Below are positions 1 through 11,239 of a DNA stretch of 64,000 nucleotides, in pieces; position 1 is the stretch's first letter; every line of letters begins with the position of its first letter. This stretch comes from Plumapathes pennacea (Eukaryota; Cnidaria; Anthozoa; Antipatharia; Myriopathidae): positions 5,611,501 through 5,675,500 of the forward strand of contig OZ038473.1 in the NCBI GenBank assembly GCA_964036295.1, written 5' to 3'. The position numbers and the translations under genes are program-made. Under the pieces are notes generated by a model that was given only the letters and a program-made list of their open reading frames with translations, did not search any database and had not been told where the DNA came from.

Positions 1-3000
1 GAAGGAAGTGGCAAGGGAATGCAGCTCTTTAACTTCTAGCAAACCGCAGCCATCGATTTTGAGGAAAACTGTCCTTGAGGATTTTAAAGATCTATCTCTG
101 GAGAACATATGCCAGGAACTAAGGGAACGTTCTCCTTTGACGTTTTCATTCCTGATGACTGCAGCAATACCTGCCAGATCTGTCAAATGCGATGTTCATT
201 GGCTACCCAGTGTTGCTGTGGCTGGAGCCATCCTCCTGAAGGAGCGCTGCAGGTTCATGAATGGATTGCAAATTCTGCTTATCCTTTGCATCAAACACAT
301 GGGTTTCCAGGTTTGTTTATATTAATTTTTGTCATTTCAGATTAGTTTTTCTTCTATGCAAATGTTTTTTGTTCTAGGTGACAAAATGCAGGGAAACATT
401 TTGTTATACATTTTATGGAGTAAAAGGCACTCTAAAATAATATATTTGTGAAATGATTCAAACAGCACAGAATTTCTTTTTTTAATATTTATTTATATTT
501 CTTATTTTTTCTTTAGGCAATGTGTAATCTTCTGTCATCGATGAAAGTGGGTGTCTCCTCTTCATATTTTAATAAAAAAATGTGAAGAGTATGGAGCTGT
601 TTACCAAGAACAGTTAGTGGCATGTAAGAAAAATGATGAAATTTCACTTCAGCCAAAGAATAGCAACTCCCCTTTGCAGAGTTCTTCTGACCAGCCAACA
701 AGTGTCACTGTGACTTCTTTGACAACAACCATGGTGTCTGATCAGTCAGCAAGCGAGTCTCTTCCCATGCCTGTTGCTACAACTTCTACTACAACAACCG
801 TGGTGTCTGATCAGTCAACAAGTGAGTCTCTTCCCATGCCTGTTGCTCCAGCTTCTACTACAACAACTGTGGTGTCTGATCAGTCAATAAGTCAGTCTTC
901 TGTCTCAGGTCAGGCTGCAATTTCTCCTTAAATGACACTGGACTCTGATCAGTCTGCGCCTGCACCCACACTTTCTGCTGGTTTTAAGATTCCATTCGAC
1001 AATTTTGATCTGTACCAGGTTGTACGTCACATGACAGAAGAAAATCAGAACAGAGACATTCACTGGGTGAATCACAATTTTGTTTTCAATAGGGTCTCTG
1101 GAAATCACCTGGCTGATGACGGCCAAATCTGCGACATCACAGAGTTGGATAATGCAAAGCTGATACCGAGTGCTCCTGATCACATCTCCCAACGTGACAA
1201 CTTCATCGCACTGGTTGAGCGGATCATCACAGATGAGATTCCTTATCTTAGTTCCTTTAAGGACGTGGTACAACAGCACATTCCGCATCCACATTCCACA
1301 GAAATGCCAAAAAAGTCTGTAAAGGTTTGAAGTGAATGTACTTTTTAGAGGTCCTTACAGTTTGTTTAATTTGCTGAGGTATTCAATATTACCATGGCTA
1401 GCTCAAAATACAAATTCTCCCAACCACTCAAGAAGAAAATGTATGAATGATGTAGTGAGAAGTTTAATCAGCTATTTTCTGATGAAGCCATCAATATTAC
1501 CATAGCTATCAATATCACCAAATTTTCCTAACTGTTTGGGTTAATTTTTTTTAATTTTATTTTTATCTGTATTGCCAGAAAGCTTGAGGCCTACATATTA
1601 ATCTCCTACCTTTGTCCTTTGTCCATTTTCCCCTGCGTCTGTCTTTTGATGATGGCAAACTGCATATAACTTAATCATCTTTTTGATATGATGCACTAGT
1701 TCCAATACATTTGCATGTATGTTCCCTTCTAGGAATGCCTCGGTATTATATTCCATAATGAGAACACAACAGAAGGGATGATTGAGGTGTTGCGTGAGCT
1801 TCACAATTATGTACCAAGGTGGAGAGCAGGTGATGGTGACACTTTGTACCATAAAACAGGGCTTGTTGGTGACCAGCTAACTGTTGAGCGGGCAGTCAAC
1901 TGCATGCTATCCATGGCTAATGCCTTCACTCCAGATGAAAGACATGAAGGAATGCATCCAGAAATTGCAGACTGGCATGCTGAGATGATTTTTTTAAGTG
2001 TACGCTTGTCTTACAAGAGTAGCAGATTAGCATCCAGTAATAATTTTTATTGAAAGTTTACAGTTGATTATGTTTTAAATGTGCCATGGAATGTCACATC
2101 ACATCCCACCCAGGAACACTTATGTTATCGAACGATTTTATGCCTGCTGTTCATTTATTACATGATTCAGATTGTAGGTCTAGTGGATCTTTTTCTATCC
2201 AAATAACAATTCACCAGTTCTTACTCAATAAGGTGGCACTCTTTGTTTAGTTTACAATGCACTAGTTCATCACCTTTTTCTAAAACTTTTGACAGTATAT
2301 TGACATCAATTTTTTTCCAATGCCAGGTGATATTCCAACGCCTATATGCTACAAATGCGGCAGATGACAAGTGTACACTGTATTCTGACAGAAACCTCAT
2401 TAAAAGGCGCAATGTAGTAGCTGATGTGACACAACGTTATGCACCAGGGAAGCAGATGTTGTTATTAGCTGTAAAGGCGAGGGTTGTAGCTGCTATAATG
2501 TCAGAGCTGGGAATGGAACATCTTGATGGTAAACCTGCAACCAAAAACTTGTTCTCAAGCCCTGAATTTGAAAATCAGCATGCTGTCCCCTCAAAAGCAA
2601 TCTACATCAGAAGATTAGCATCTTTGGTTGTTAATAACACTGCCGTTGATGACCTAATGAATGAGTTTTCGCATGCCAGAGAGCTGTTAGAATTGAGAAA
2701 TGCCTTGCATCTCCCTGATGGGCGTTTCCCATGTGCTTTTCCTGGTTGCAACAAGAGTTTCAAGTTAGTAGCGAGAAAATTTCAACAACAATGTGTGAAA
2801 AATGTATCTGGGCAATAAAAATTGAACTATACTGAAATCAATATTATTTATAGCACTTCAGTTATTTTTTTACACAATCTTTATTGAATTCAACAAAACA
2901 AAATACACATTTAGGCTGCCAGTAAATATAAGATTACATTTATTTGATACGTCATCATCAGCACAAACTGATCCCTCTGCAAATTCATATTGTACATTTC

Positions 3001-3754
3001 TTTTCAAGGTACCTTTGCAAACACAAGGCGAAACATGAACAAGAGGTGCATGGTCTAATTCCAGACAAGAACTCGAATGACCAAGAAACCTCCTCACCAC
3101 AGAAACCTGACCCATCCACAATAGATGACATGTTTAGCTACCAATGTAACCTTCTCGACCAAGGACTACTGTTCCTGAATTTTGTAGATGCAGTTGCCGA
3201 AGGTGATGGGAATCGGATCATAAGATGATGGAGATTCCTTCTCTTGCATTTCTATGCTGCAGGGAAAACTATATATGCAGTTGAGGCTCAGTTTCTCTTC
3301 TTCCAGCAGTACAGTTTACTCTCCCCTCGTCAAGCTTACAGAGAAAGGTGGAACCGCAGTACAAACAACAAAGGCGGGAGAGGAAAGAATGTTGCTCTTG
3401 ATCTAGATCTAGAGCACGACAACAATTACTTAAAAGTGTATGTCAAAAAGCTAGGGCCAAATGTGAATCCCAAATCAGTTACACATAGTTGTCGTGTTTT
3501 AAAGTTTTCACGCAACAAGATACAGAGCCTTATCAGAGAGTGTCATGTCATGAAACAGTCAGGCCAAACACTTTGCGAAGAGCAATAAGAGAGATCTGTC
3601 AAAGCTGGTCACCTGCCTGATTGAGAATGATGCTCTCAATCATCATGATGGTAGGCATTATAGACAATTTTAAAACTATCCACGCCACAGTCTCTGTGTT
3701 GCTAAGTTGGCTGGCCTATGTAAGTGGATTGACAAACACTGGATTGACAAATAA
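1..3754 (+). pseudogene. DUF6589-family protein, decayed multi-exon copy (5' end outside window)
   Basis: Reads as a DUF6589-domain protein, a family of unknown function that is multicopy in cnidarian genomes. Exons I can place: 1-310, 517-1324, 1733-1999, 2327-2763 and 3009 onward, all with GT-AG borders and matching phases. Recognisable stretches are NRDIHWVNHNFVFNRV, IPHPHSTEMPKKSVK, GDQLTVERAV and LDLDLEHDNNYLKV. The 2763/3009 splice joins a C2H2-like finger (CAFPGCNKSFK, then HEQEVH) of the type usual in this family. Breaks: a frame change at the A7 run 574-580, stop TAA 929-931, stop TGA 3226-3228, a frame change near 3565 and stop TAA 3671-3673. The final stop is 3752-3754, overlapping an AATAAA. 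Several breaks in one copy argue for a pseudogene. Family assignment is from memory of conserved phrases; function is unknown. Confidence 0.72.
712..895 (+). repeat. 69-bp coding tandem repeat (about 2.5 copies)
   Basis: The phrase GTGTCTGATCAGTC recurs at 734, 803 and 872, a 69-bp period equal to 23 codons. The translated unit is Ser/Thr-rich (VVSDQS.SESLPMPVA, then a Thr run). The period is a multiple of three and the repeats stay in frame, so the array probably grew while the exon was still coding. It makes a low-complexity linker in the N-terminal part of the DUF6589 copy. Confidence 0.8.
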
Positions 3755-3804
3755 ATTCATCAGCAATGAACAATTTCTGAGATGGTTACTGCAAAATCAT
3801 TGTC

Positions 3805-4845
3805 CTAATACACTTCAATACATGTTTGAATAAAACCTTCCACATTTGTAGGAATGTTTTCAATTGCATCAGCGTTAAGAGTATCTTGGTCCATTGAAAA
3901 AGAGGAAACACTCCAATCAGACTGGTTTACAAGACTGAGGAATGATTTATCCTCAGCAATTTGATTCCATGTGGCATTTTCCTCATTGCTCTCATCTTCT
4001 ACATCTGAATCTGCACTGTCAGAATCACTGCTTATTTCCACATCCTTAAAGACATCCTTAATTATCTTTAAGATTGAAATGGCATGTTTCCTTTGCCAAA
4101 TATCAATAAGTTTCAGTGTATCTTGTAATGTGAATATCTTTTCACAGTTTTCCAGTACTTGGCCCACTTGATATTTTCCAAACTGCATTAATGTGGTTAG
4201 ATAGGCAACATGAATCGAGGTAAGGCTAACATTGGCAACGAGGAGATTCCTGTGCATTGATTCAAGTTTCCTTTTCAACTGATCCCTCTGTTCATAAGAT
4301 ATGTTTCTGACAGGATGTGAATCATTTTCATCTTCATCAATTTTACCAACTGGCGGTAGGAGATCTATGTCACAATCATGACCATTGATACAAGTACATG
4401 CTGCAGCACAAACATCACAGCACTGGTGCCCAAATGGTCTATCTCCTGGAGCACCCTCAAAGTGTTTAAAGAGTGCTGCCCTGCGACAAGTGGTTTCCCT
4501 GATGTAGCTGCTTTGATGGTAATACCATTATAGAGAAGAACACTATCTTCTCCATCACGTCCACATCTGCCACTTTCCTGAACATAGGCTTCAACAGATG
4601 TGGATGGTCCAAAGTGTATCACCCTCCTGACTCCTTTGCAGTTAACCCCCATGCCATACGCAATTGTTGCTATAAGTATCCTAAGATGACCATGAGGGCG
4701 ACTGAACTGATCCAGAATGTGTTCCTTTACATTGGTGGGAGTTTGAGAATGCATCATCTCCACCATTCTCTTCTCAGGTTCATGTTTGTGTCCATAAAAC
4801 AAGGCATTGCCAAGTTCTTTGGTAAATAAAGAAAACAAGAGTGAG
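3805..4845 (-). pseudogene. RecQ-like helicase, C-terminal half (split by BEL element)
   Basis: Minus-strand continuation of the helicase whose N-terminal half lies at 10173-11057. It shows the helicase-C signature: IATIAYGMGVNCKGVRR, then VIHFGPS and YVQESGRCGRDG (motif VI), as in RecQ family members. After a frame change near 4497 comes a Cys-rich putative zinc-binding stretch (CCDVCAAACTC), then a C-terminal tail with an acidic Ser/Asp-rich run. The tail ends at 3805, only about 50 bp from the end of the convergent DUF6589 copy. With its frameshift and LTR interruption it cannot encode an intact helicase. It would have been an ATP-dependent 3'-5' DNA helicase; whether host gene or transposon-borne is open. 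Confidence 0.8.
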
Positions 4846-5200
4846 TGTAGCGGCCAAATATCCCGCTTCACAAAGGTTGGCTCGACACGGAGACTTGATT
4901 ACAACACGTATTTATTAACACTCCAAACGAACGAAGACAACATGCAATACAATGCAGAAGTCACTGTAGATAACACGGTCGAATACACGAATACGAATAC
5001 AAAACTTACGTCTTACGCTACGATGAAGTACGATACGATATGGTGCTGTACGGTTGAAAAATCATAGAGAAATCCAGCGCCGAGCGAACACACAAAACGA
5101 ACCAAACTCCAAAGACCAACTAAAAAACGAGTTATGAATATCATTATATAGGTAGTAAGGTTAACGAATCGAAACGAAACAGGCGGACAAAAGACAAAAT
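4846..5200 (-). repeat. 3' LTR of the BEL/Pao element
   Basis: Begins TGTAGCGGCCAAATATCC and runs to GACAAAAT, matching 9818-10172 along its whole length. On the minus strand it would start at about TGTCTTTTGT and end GGCCGCTACA, giving TG...CA termini if the end is placed at 5196. It abuts the C-terminal half of the helicase. Confidence 0.88.
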
Positions 5201-5272
5201 ACAAAAGCTATCTAATTAGTAACATTCCGGCAATAACATTTCCGGCCCCTAATTGCGAACTATATGAGCCAA

Positions 5273-6422
5273 TTACAAATAAATAATACAACTCAATAAA
5301 TAAACGAAGAGCTCCTTTTCAGCAGCCACCAAGTTAGTCCCATTGTCTGAACGGATCACTTTAACTTGGCCCCTGCGCGCGATTAGGTGTCGTAAAGCGT
5401 TGATGCATGAATCCGTATCCAACGAGTGAGCGATTTCGATATGAATGGCGCGAGTTGCCAAGAAGGTGAAGATCACCCCATATATCTTCACGACACTTCG
5501 TCCACGTTTGAGTTCAATAAGGCCAAAGTAGTCTGCTGCAACTCGAGTAAAGGGGGGTTCATCTGGGATCAAGCGGTCTGCCAGTAGATCAGCCATTTTC
5601 TGTTCCCCGACTTTTGCTTTTTGGCAATGACAAATGACACATTTGCTGATGACTTTTCTGACGACTGAATTGCTGTTGATCACCCAATACTTCTGACGCA
5701 AACTGGAGAGCACGTGGTTTCGTCCTGCATGTCCTCCTTTTTCATGGATCTGACGAATGAGCCGAGAAATATGAGCATCTTTCGGCAGGACAATAGGATA
5801 CTTTATCTCTTCTGACATCGCTGCATGGAACAAACGTCCACCAACTTTCAAGAGCCCATCCTTTAGTACGGGGTTCAGCTTGCGAATAGGATTGTTCCGT
5901 TTCACTTTGCTTTGTTTGTGACTTGTCTCGTTTCTCGCAGTCTTCTTTTCTGATTCCTTCTTTGAGTGCACGTATCTCGTTAGAAAATGACTGGCACTGA
6001 ACAAAACTTATCATTGCTTGTTCTGCCACTTTCAAATCTTGCACGGTCACAATCCCTTCCTCCTCACTGTTTTTCTGCGTTTGTTCCAACTCTTGATTCG
6101 GGTTGGATCCACCGTACCTTCCTGGCTGCTGCTCCAGACGTCGTTTACTCGATCTTTGTAATACTTCCTTTATCTTTAGTATCCAAGACATGGCTTTCTT
6201 TAAAGCAATCCAACTTGAAAAGTGAGACAGGATCTGATCGACAGAGTTGGTAGCTTCTTGGACCACTGCAGCGCTCATGGTTACATCTCGTTTTCGCACT
6301 TCTGGGTCTTCGTTGAAACCTTTTGCGATTTGCGCCTGTTCTGGCCACTGGTCATCCGAGTTCCAAAGAAAGACTGGTCCATTGATCCAACTTCTCGCGG
6401 CAGATAGCGTGTCGAATCTCAT
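5273..6422 (-). pseudogene. BEL/Pao pol: integrase region, truncated
   Basis: Frame 5742-6422 covers the linker (WINGPVFLWNSDDQWP). After a frame change near 5985, frame 5273-6004 carries an HHCC zinc site (H...GGHAGRNH...CVICHC) and two catalytic aspartates in AADYFG and RSDNGTNL. The stop comes soon after the second aspartate, so the third acidic residue of the D,D(35)E triad and the C-terminal domain are missing. About 70 bp of unassigned AT-rich sequence separates it from the LTR, indicating a 3' internal deletion. Confidence 0.8.
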
Positions 6423-6509
6423 TCCTCTAGAGGCGCCATCAGCTGGGTTCTGGTTTGTCCCAACATATCGCCAATTCGATGGTTTTGAGCCTTCGTGGAT
6501 GACGAAGAC

Positions 6510-7250
6510 TCAGTTGGCCACGAATGTGTGAAACCTTGTGGTTTCATTTCCGATGTACCTAAGTACTGACATACTGTCTGTCCAAAAGACCTTCTCGTTG
6601 ACAGGAATTTCCAACTCTTTCTGCATCATCTTGCTGACACGAACTGAAACTGTTGCTGCAGTGAGCTCCATCCTTGGTATCGTCATTTGCTTCAAGGGAG
6701 CAACACGGGCCTTTCCCATCAGGAATGAGCAATGTGACCGTTCCTTGTCATCGACCAAGCGTAGGTAGGCCACAGATCCATACCCGGACTCACTGGCATC
6801 AGAGAAGTAATGAATCTGAGCATACTTCAGCTCTCCAAAGGTTGTTGGCTTTAGACATCGGTCCACGGAAAAGTGAGCAAGTTTGGGGAGATCTGTTAAC
6901 CATTGCTGCCATTGAACCAAATGCTTTTCCTTGATATCCTCGTCCCAGCCATAGTTCATTCTACAAAGGTCCTGTAGAATTATCTTTGCTACGAGTACGA
7001 ATGGAGCCAAAAATCCAAGTGGATTATAGACTGAGCTGACAATTGAGAGTATGCCTCTTCCTGTTGGTGGCCGATCACATACCACGATCCGGAACTTGAA
7101 CTTGTCTGACTCAATGCACCAATGTACTCCGAGGGCTCTTTCAATGGGCAGGCTTTCTTGATTTAAGTCCAAGTCTTTAACTTCCTTTGTGCACTTTTCC
7201 TCGGGGATTGATTCCAAGGCCTTGCGACTGTTGCTGATCCATTTGGTCAA
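6510..7250 (-). pseudogene. BEL/Pao pol: RNase H-like region
   Basis: 246-codon frame following the RT. It includes the RT/RNase H connection (GILSIVSSVYNPLGFLAPFV, characteristic of BEL/Pao pol) and an RNase H-like part with HYFSDASESGYG and FWTDSMSVLRYI. It ends at TGA 6510-6512, where relatives continue with a tryptophan codon, so this looks like a nonsense mutation. The reading continues beyond it into the integrase section. Confidence 0.78.
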
Positions 7251-7265
7251 GTGAAACCCTCCATT

Positions 7266-8893
7266 TTATTCACAGGCAGTGGTTAAGTTTCTTATAAGGC
7301 TGATAGCTTCTTCGTCTATTGGCGCCGATTTTAAGCAGTCGTCTACGTAGAAATTCTTCCGAATAGTACGAATGACCTGTTTGTCAAACAAATCTTTGTT
7401 GTCCTCTGCAGTCTTTTTGAGTGCGAAATTAGAACAGCTTGGTGACGAGACTGCTCCAAACAGATGCACTGTCATGTGATAATCTTCCAGGTTCTGTTCC
7501 ATGTTTCCTTCTGGCCACCAAAGGAAGCAGAGGACACCATAGTCAGTAGGTGGTACGTGAACTTGGTAGAACATAGCCCTGATATCAGCCATGAAAGTGA
7601 CCCGCTCTTGATGAAATCTGGTCAGCACTCCCATGAGAAAATTAGTTAGATCCGGCCCCTGTAACAGATGATCATTCAATGACGTTCCTTGGAATCTTGC
7701 TGAGCAGTCATACAAACACGGATCTTTTCTGGCTTCTTGGGGTGGTATATTCCATGGTGTGGTATGTACCACACCTTCCCATCATCACGACCCAGTTCTT
7801 GTTGTGGAACCCTCTGAGCATAACCCTTTGCTATGATATCTTCGACAAAAGTCTTATAATCATGGTGGAATTCAGCATTCTTCGACAGCTTACGTTTTAG
7901 CTGGATAGCGCGTTCTGCTTGAGGGCGATTGTTTGGCATCTGAACATGCTGGTTTCTGAATGGCAGACCAATCTGGTAATGTCCATCCTTGTGCCGCACT
8001 GTACTCTTCACTGATTTCAAAAACATGGGATCTTCTCTCGAGTGCTCCGGTTGATCGTCTACAGTTCGTTCAGAGAAGTCATGTTTGAAATGGTCCGTCA
8101 GTTGCTGATCCAGCTTTGCTTGGCTGCTTTGAACTATGCAGGTCCTGTGTACTGTGATTCTTGGCTTACGGCTAACCTCACAAGTGATCTTGTTTTCATT
8201 TCTGAGAAGATCATTCCCAGCCCAGCCGAGCAGAGTAAGTATGGCGTATGGACCATCTTCCTGACTATTGATCACCTGCCAAGGTTCTACGGCTCTTGGA
8301 ACGTTGTTGCTGATTAGAAGTCCAATCCTAGCGTCAATCTGCGGTAGGTGAACATCCGTTAAGTACGTCCATCGGTCTATGTCTTCCTGTCTTGGAATGT
8401 CAGTTTCAGCTACCGGCATCTCCTTCTGCGTATACACTTCTGGTAGTTTTATTATATGGCTGCCATCCAAGCTACACACTTCTAGGCCTTGGATAACTTC
8501 GCTTTCCACTAACTTGGTTTGACCCATTGTATGCAGCAGGACCTTCGTAGTCCTTCCCTGGACATTCAGATCCTTTATGAGCCAATCGGTACAAAATGTT
8601 GCTGAACTACCGTTGTCCAAAAATGGGTATGTCTCTATAGACCTTTCGCTATTCTTGACTTTGAGTTTTACTGGAATGATTGCCATGGAGCTTTTGTAGC
8701 TTCCAGCTGTGGTGTTCACACTGTTGTTCTTTACTTCCTGTTTGCTTGACTGTTGGTCTTTACTGCCATCGTTCTTGTCTTCTCTGTTGCTAAAGTGGAG
8801 TACTGTTGCGTGTCGCTGCTGGCAGACTTTACAGTTTAATCTCCTGGTACAGTCTTTGCTGATATGTCCTGGTACTAAACAACTGAAACACAA
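7266..8893 (-). pseudogene. BEL/Pao pol: zinc knuckle, aspartic protease and reverse transcriptase
   Basis: Frame 7676-8893 opens with a CCHC knuckle (CFSCLVPGHISKDC), followed by a protease-like segment with FLDNGSSATF (D-N/S-G type active site) and the start of the reverse transcriptase. Near 7700 the frame shifts, and the RT continues in 7266-7772 with MADIRAMFYQV and the catalytic motif YVDD in NFYVDDCL. The order is right for BEL pol. The frame break and the separation from downstream pol make it non-functional as it stands. Confidence 0.82.
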
Positions 8894-8904
8894 TCCTCTT
8901 GGTC

Positions 8905-9642
8905 TCAGGAGCGGAGGTCATGATGCGACCCTTTGTTTTCCGATGCTTCAAACTGCTCGTAGAATTTAGGTGGTTGTTTACTTTCCATGTAGTAGTCAGT
9001 CATACTATCACCAATATGTGGCCCTTTATTTTCCAACGCTTCAAACTGTTCAAAAACTTTAGTTTTCGCATCAGTTGCTGCGATTTCAGCTTGCAGATCA
9101 AACTCCTCTTTCCTCTGGCGCAATTGATGTTCCTCTTGTTCCAGTACCTGTTTTTTCTTTAGCATAGCTGCATGAGCCACGAGTTCAGCTTTCCTTGATT
9201 CAGCGTTCATTCTGGCAGAAGACGCGGAGCTGGCCAGTGAACTTATTACAGAACGCGATCGTTTTAATCCTGTTGATGCCTTGGATCCAGTTCGCGAGAT
9301 ACTATCTTCTGGCCGAATCTCCTGGTCGTCGTGAAGCCACTGGCTTACTTCCTCTCTGAATTTCTGAAAAGACTCATCTTTTGGCTTATACTAAGAACTT
9401 TGATCCAATTCCCGATCGGCCGATAGCAGCTCTGACAAATATGCGATGTTCGAATCGCTAAGGTTTTTATACGCTTTTTCCCAGTCCACAAGTTTTCCTC
9501 TTACTTGCTCTACGTTTTCATAAGAAGCCATCAAGGAGCGAAGTTGATTCACTTTCTTCGTGACGTGGCCACACATTGCTGATCTTGTGGCTTTCAGTTT
9601 CTTTAACTTTCCTTCGGTGTTTGTGTCCGCAACAGTTTCCAT
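8905..9642 (-). pseudogene. BEL/Pao gag remnant
   Basis: Two minus-strand reading frames (9391-9642 and 8905-9210) with the charged coiled-coil character of BEL gag N-termini (LKKLKATRSAMCGHVTKKVN; later EQEEHQLRQRKEEFDLQ). A stop at 9391 and a frame break separate them. The long central gag domain expected before the zinc knuckle is missing, so the region is internally deleted. Gag would form the particle core. Confidence 0.65.
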
Positions 9643-9817
9643 GTTTGGTTCTTGAAGTCCGCATTAACACGTACGCAAAGTCCAATGTAACGAAGTCTTT
9701 ATAGTCACTGCCGACGATCCGTTGTCAAACCGTCAGGCCAAAACTCCCCGACAGTGAGAGAACTCCAAGCTGAACTGAAGTAATCGTCCTCGGCGTAGTA
9801 CAAGATTTTTCAACAAA

Positions 9818-10172
9818 TGTAGCGGCCAAATATCCCGCTTCACAAAGGTTGGCTTGACAAGGAGACTTGATTACAACAAGTATTTATTAACACTCCAAAC
9901 GAACGAAGGCGACATGAAATACACTGTAGAAGCCACTGTAGATAACACGGTTGAACACACGAATACGAATACAAAACTTACGTCTTACGTTACGATGAAG
10001 TACGATACGATATGGTGCTGTACGGTTGAAAAATCATAGAGAAATCCAGCGCCAAGCAAACACACAAAACGAACCAAACTCCAAAGACCAACTAAAAAAC
10101 GAGTTATGAATATCATTATATAGCTAGTAAGGTTAACGAATCGAAACGAAACAGGCGAACAAAAGACAAAAT
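9818..10172 (-). repeat. 5' LTR of the BEL/Pao element
   Basis: Direct copy of 4846-5200 with about 16 substitutions and no large indel by eye. It is 5' relative to the minus-strand gag-pol. It joins the N-terminal helicase half at 10173, directly after the residues RTIIYCQ. Confidence 0.88.
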
Positions 10173-11057
10173 CTATCTGACAATATATTATGGTTCGCAT
10201 ACACTCTTTACTCTTCATTTTTACTCCCAAAATAACACTCTCAAACTGTTCCGATAAGCTCGCACCATTGTCCATCTTCTGCACAACATAACATGTTGTT
10301 CCTGTTAGGACAGGCTATAACTTCAAAGGGTTCATTTAGTTCCAGCAGTTCATAAATCTTCCTTTTGTTTCCTTCAGTAGCAGTGGCAGTTAAGGCCATA
10401 ATTGGTATTCCTTGGGTTAAGGACCTCAACTCGTTTAAACGACTGTACCATTTTCTGAATGCTGCTCTTTCACGGTTATTAGAAAGACCCCACTGAGTCA
10501 CAGTGTACCTCATCAACGGCAACTCCCATTAGACAATTGGAGTACACGTCGTTTGTGAGCATTGCCCTAAACCTGTCACTATCGAGGCTTGATTCAGGTG
10601 ACATATACACGAGAGTAAAATTTCCTTCTTCGACCTTGCGCAACACTGGCTCGGCTTGATCAGAGCCTACATAAGCAGCACTGATACCTATGTTTTGCAT
10701 TTGCTTCACTTGATCCTTCATCAAGGAAACGAGGGGGCAAATAGCTATGAGGATGGTTTGAGCTTTCCAGGGACCATCTGACGAAATGCGTGCCAAAGTC
10801 ATCTCCGCCAAAGGTGCCATTTGAAAAATTACTGATTTCCCAGAACCAGTAGGTTTGCTGATAAAAACGTCCTTTCCCAGCAGAAAGTTAACGAGAACAT
10901 CGGTTTGGTCGCCATGTAGCCTGGGTATGTTGAAGTTTTGACATAAAATAGCAAGGCATTCGTTTAACTTATCCTTTGGCAAACTGCGTATTGCCATGTT
11001 TTTTTTCTTCATCCACATAATGCGCACACAGACTGTGAGGTAGGGTGAGGTAGCCAA
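10173..11057 (-). pseudogene. RecQ-like helicase, N-terminal half (split by BEL element)
   Basis: Minus-strand helicase with Walker A/motif I (SKPTGSGKSVIFQMAPL), motif Ia region (ICPLVSLMKDQV), YMSPES, the DEVH box (GVAVDEVHC) and motif III (MALTATA). These are RecQ-type SF2 features. Translation could start at 11057 or at an internal ATG near 10997. Two frame changes are visible, one right after the DEVH box near 10500 and one near 10290. Then the LTR interrupts after RTIIYCQ. The remainder is at 3805-4845. Together they formed a helicase; the copy is dead. Confidence 0.82.
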
Positions 11058-11065
11058 TCAGAGAA

Positions 11066-11085
11066 GCTACCCAGATCTGGGTAGC
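11066..11085. repeat. Perfect 20-bp palindrome upstream of the helicase start
   Basis: GCTACCCAGATCTGGGTAGC is its own reverse complement. It lies 9 bp upstream of the first possible helicase start. It could be a protein-binding operator-like site or chance; nothing else supports a function. Confidence 0.5.
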
Positions 11086-11239
11086 GATACGTCATCAGTA
11101 TGGAATTTATCGTGTCGAATCTCAGACGTCTCTCGAGTGTGTTTGTTTTCTCAGGCTATGGAATAGGCGGGTATATATTTTTTGTAATAATTTCACTCAT
11201 TTTGTTGTTATTCACTTTATATTCTCTTAAATTAATTGT

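Larger units (their letters stand above)
4846..10172 (-). mobile_element. BEL/Pao LTR retrotransposon, defective, inserted in the RecQ-like gene
   Basis: Two direct LTRs (4846-5200 and 9818-10172) flank a minus-strand gag-pol order: coiled-coil gag, zinc knuckle, aspartic protease, reverse transcriptase, RNase H region, integrase. Protein phrases are of the BEL/Pao type. It lies between two halves of one helicase. By eye the LTRs differ at about 16 positions, so the insertion is not very recent. It is non-autonomous: gag is shortened, pol carries frameshifts and a stop, and the integrase ends early. I see no convincing target-site duplication: left flank ends gtgag, right flank begins ctatc. 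Confidence 0.88.
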
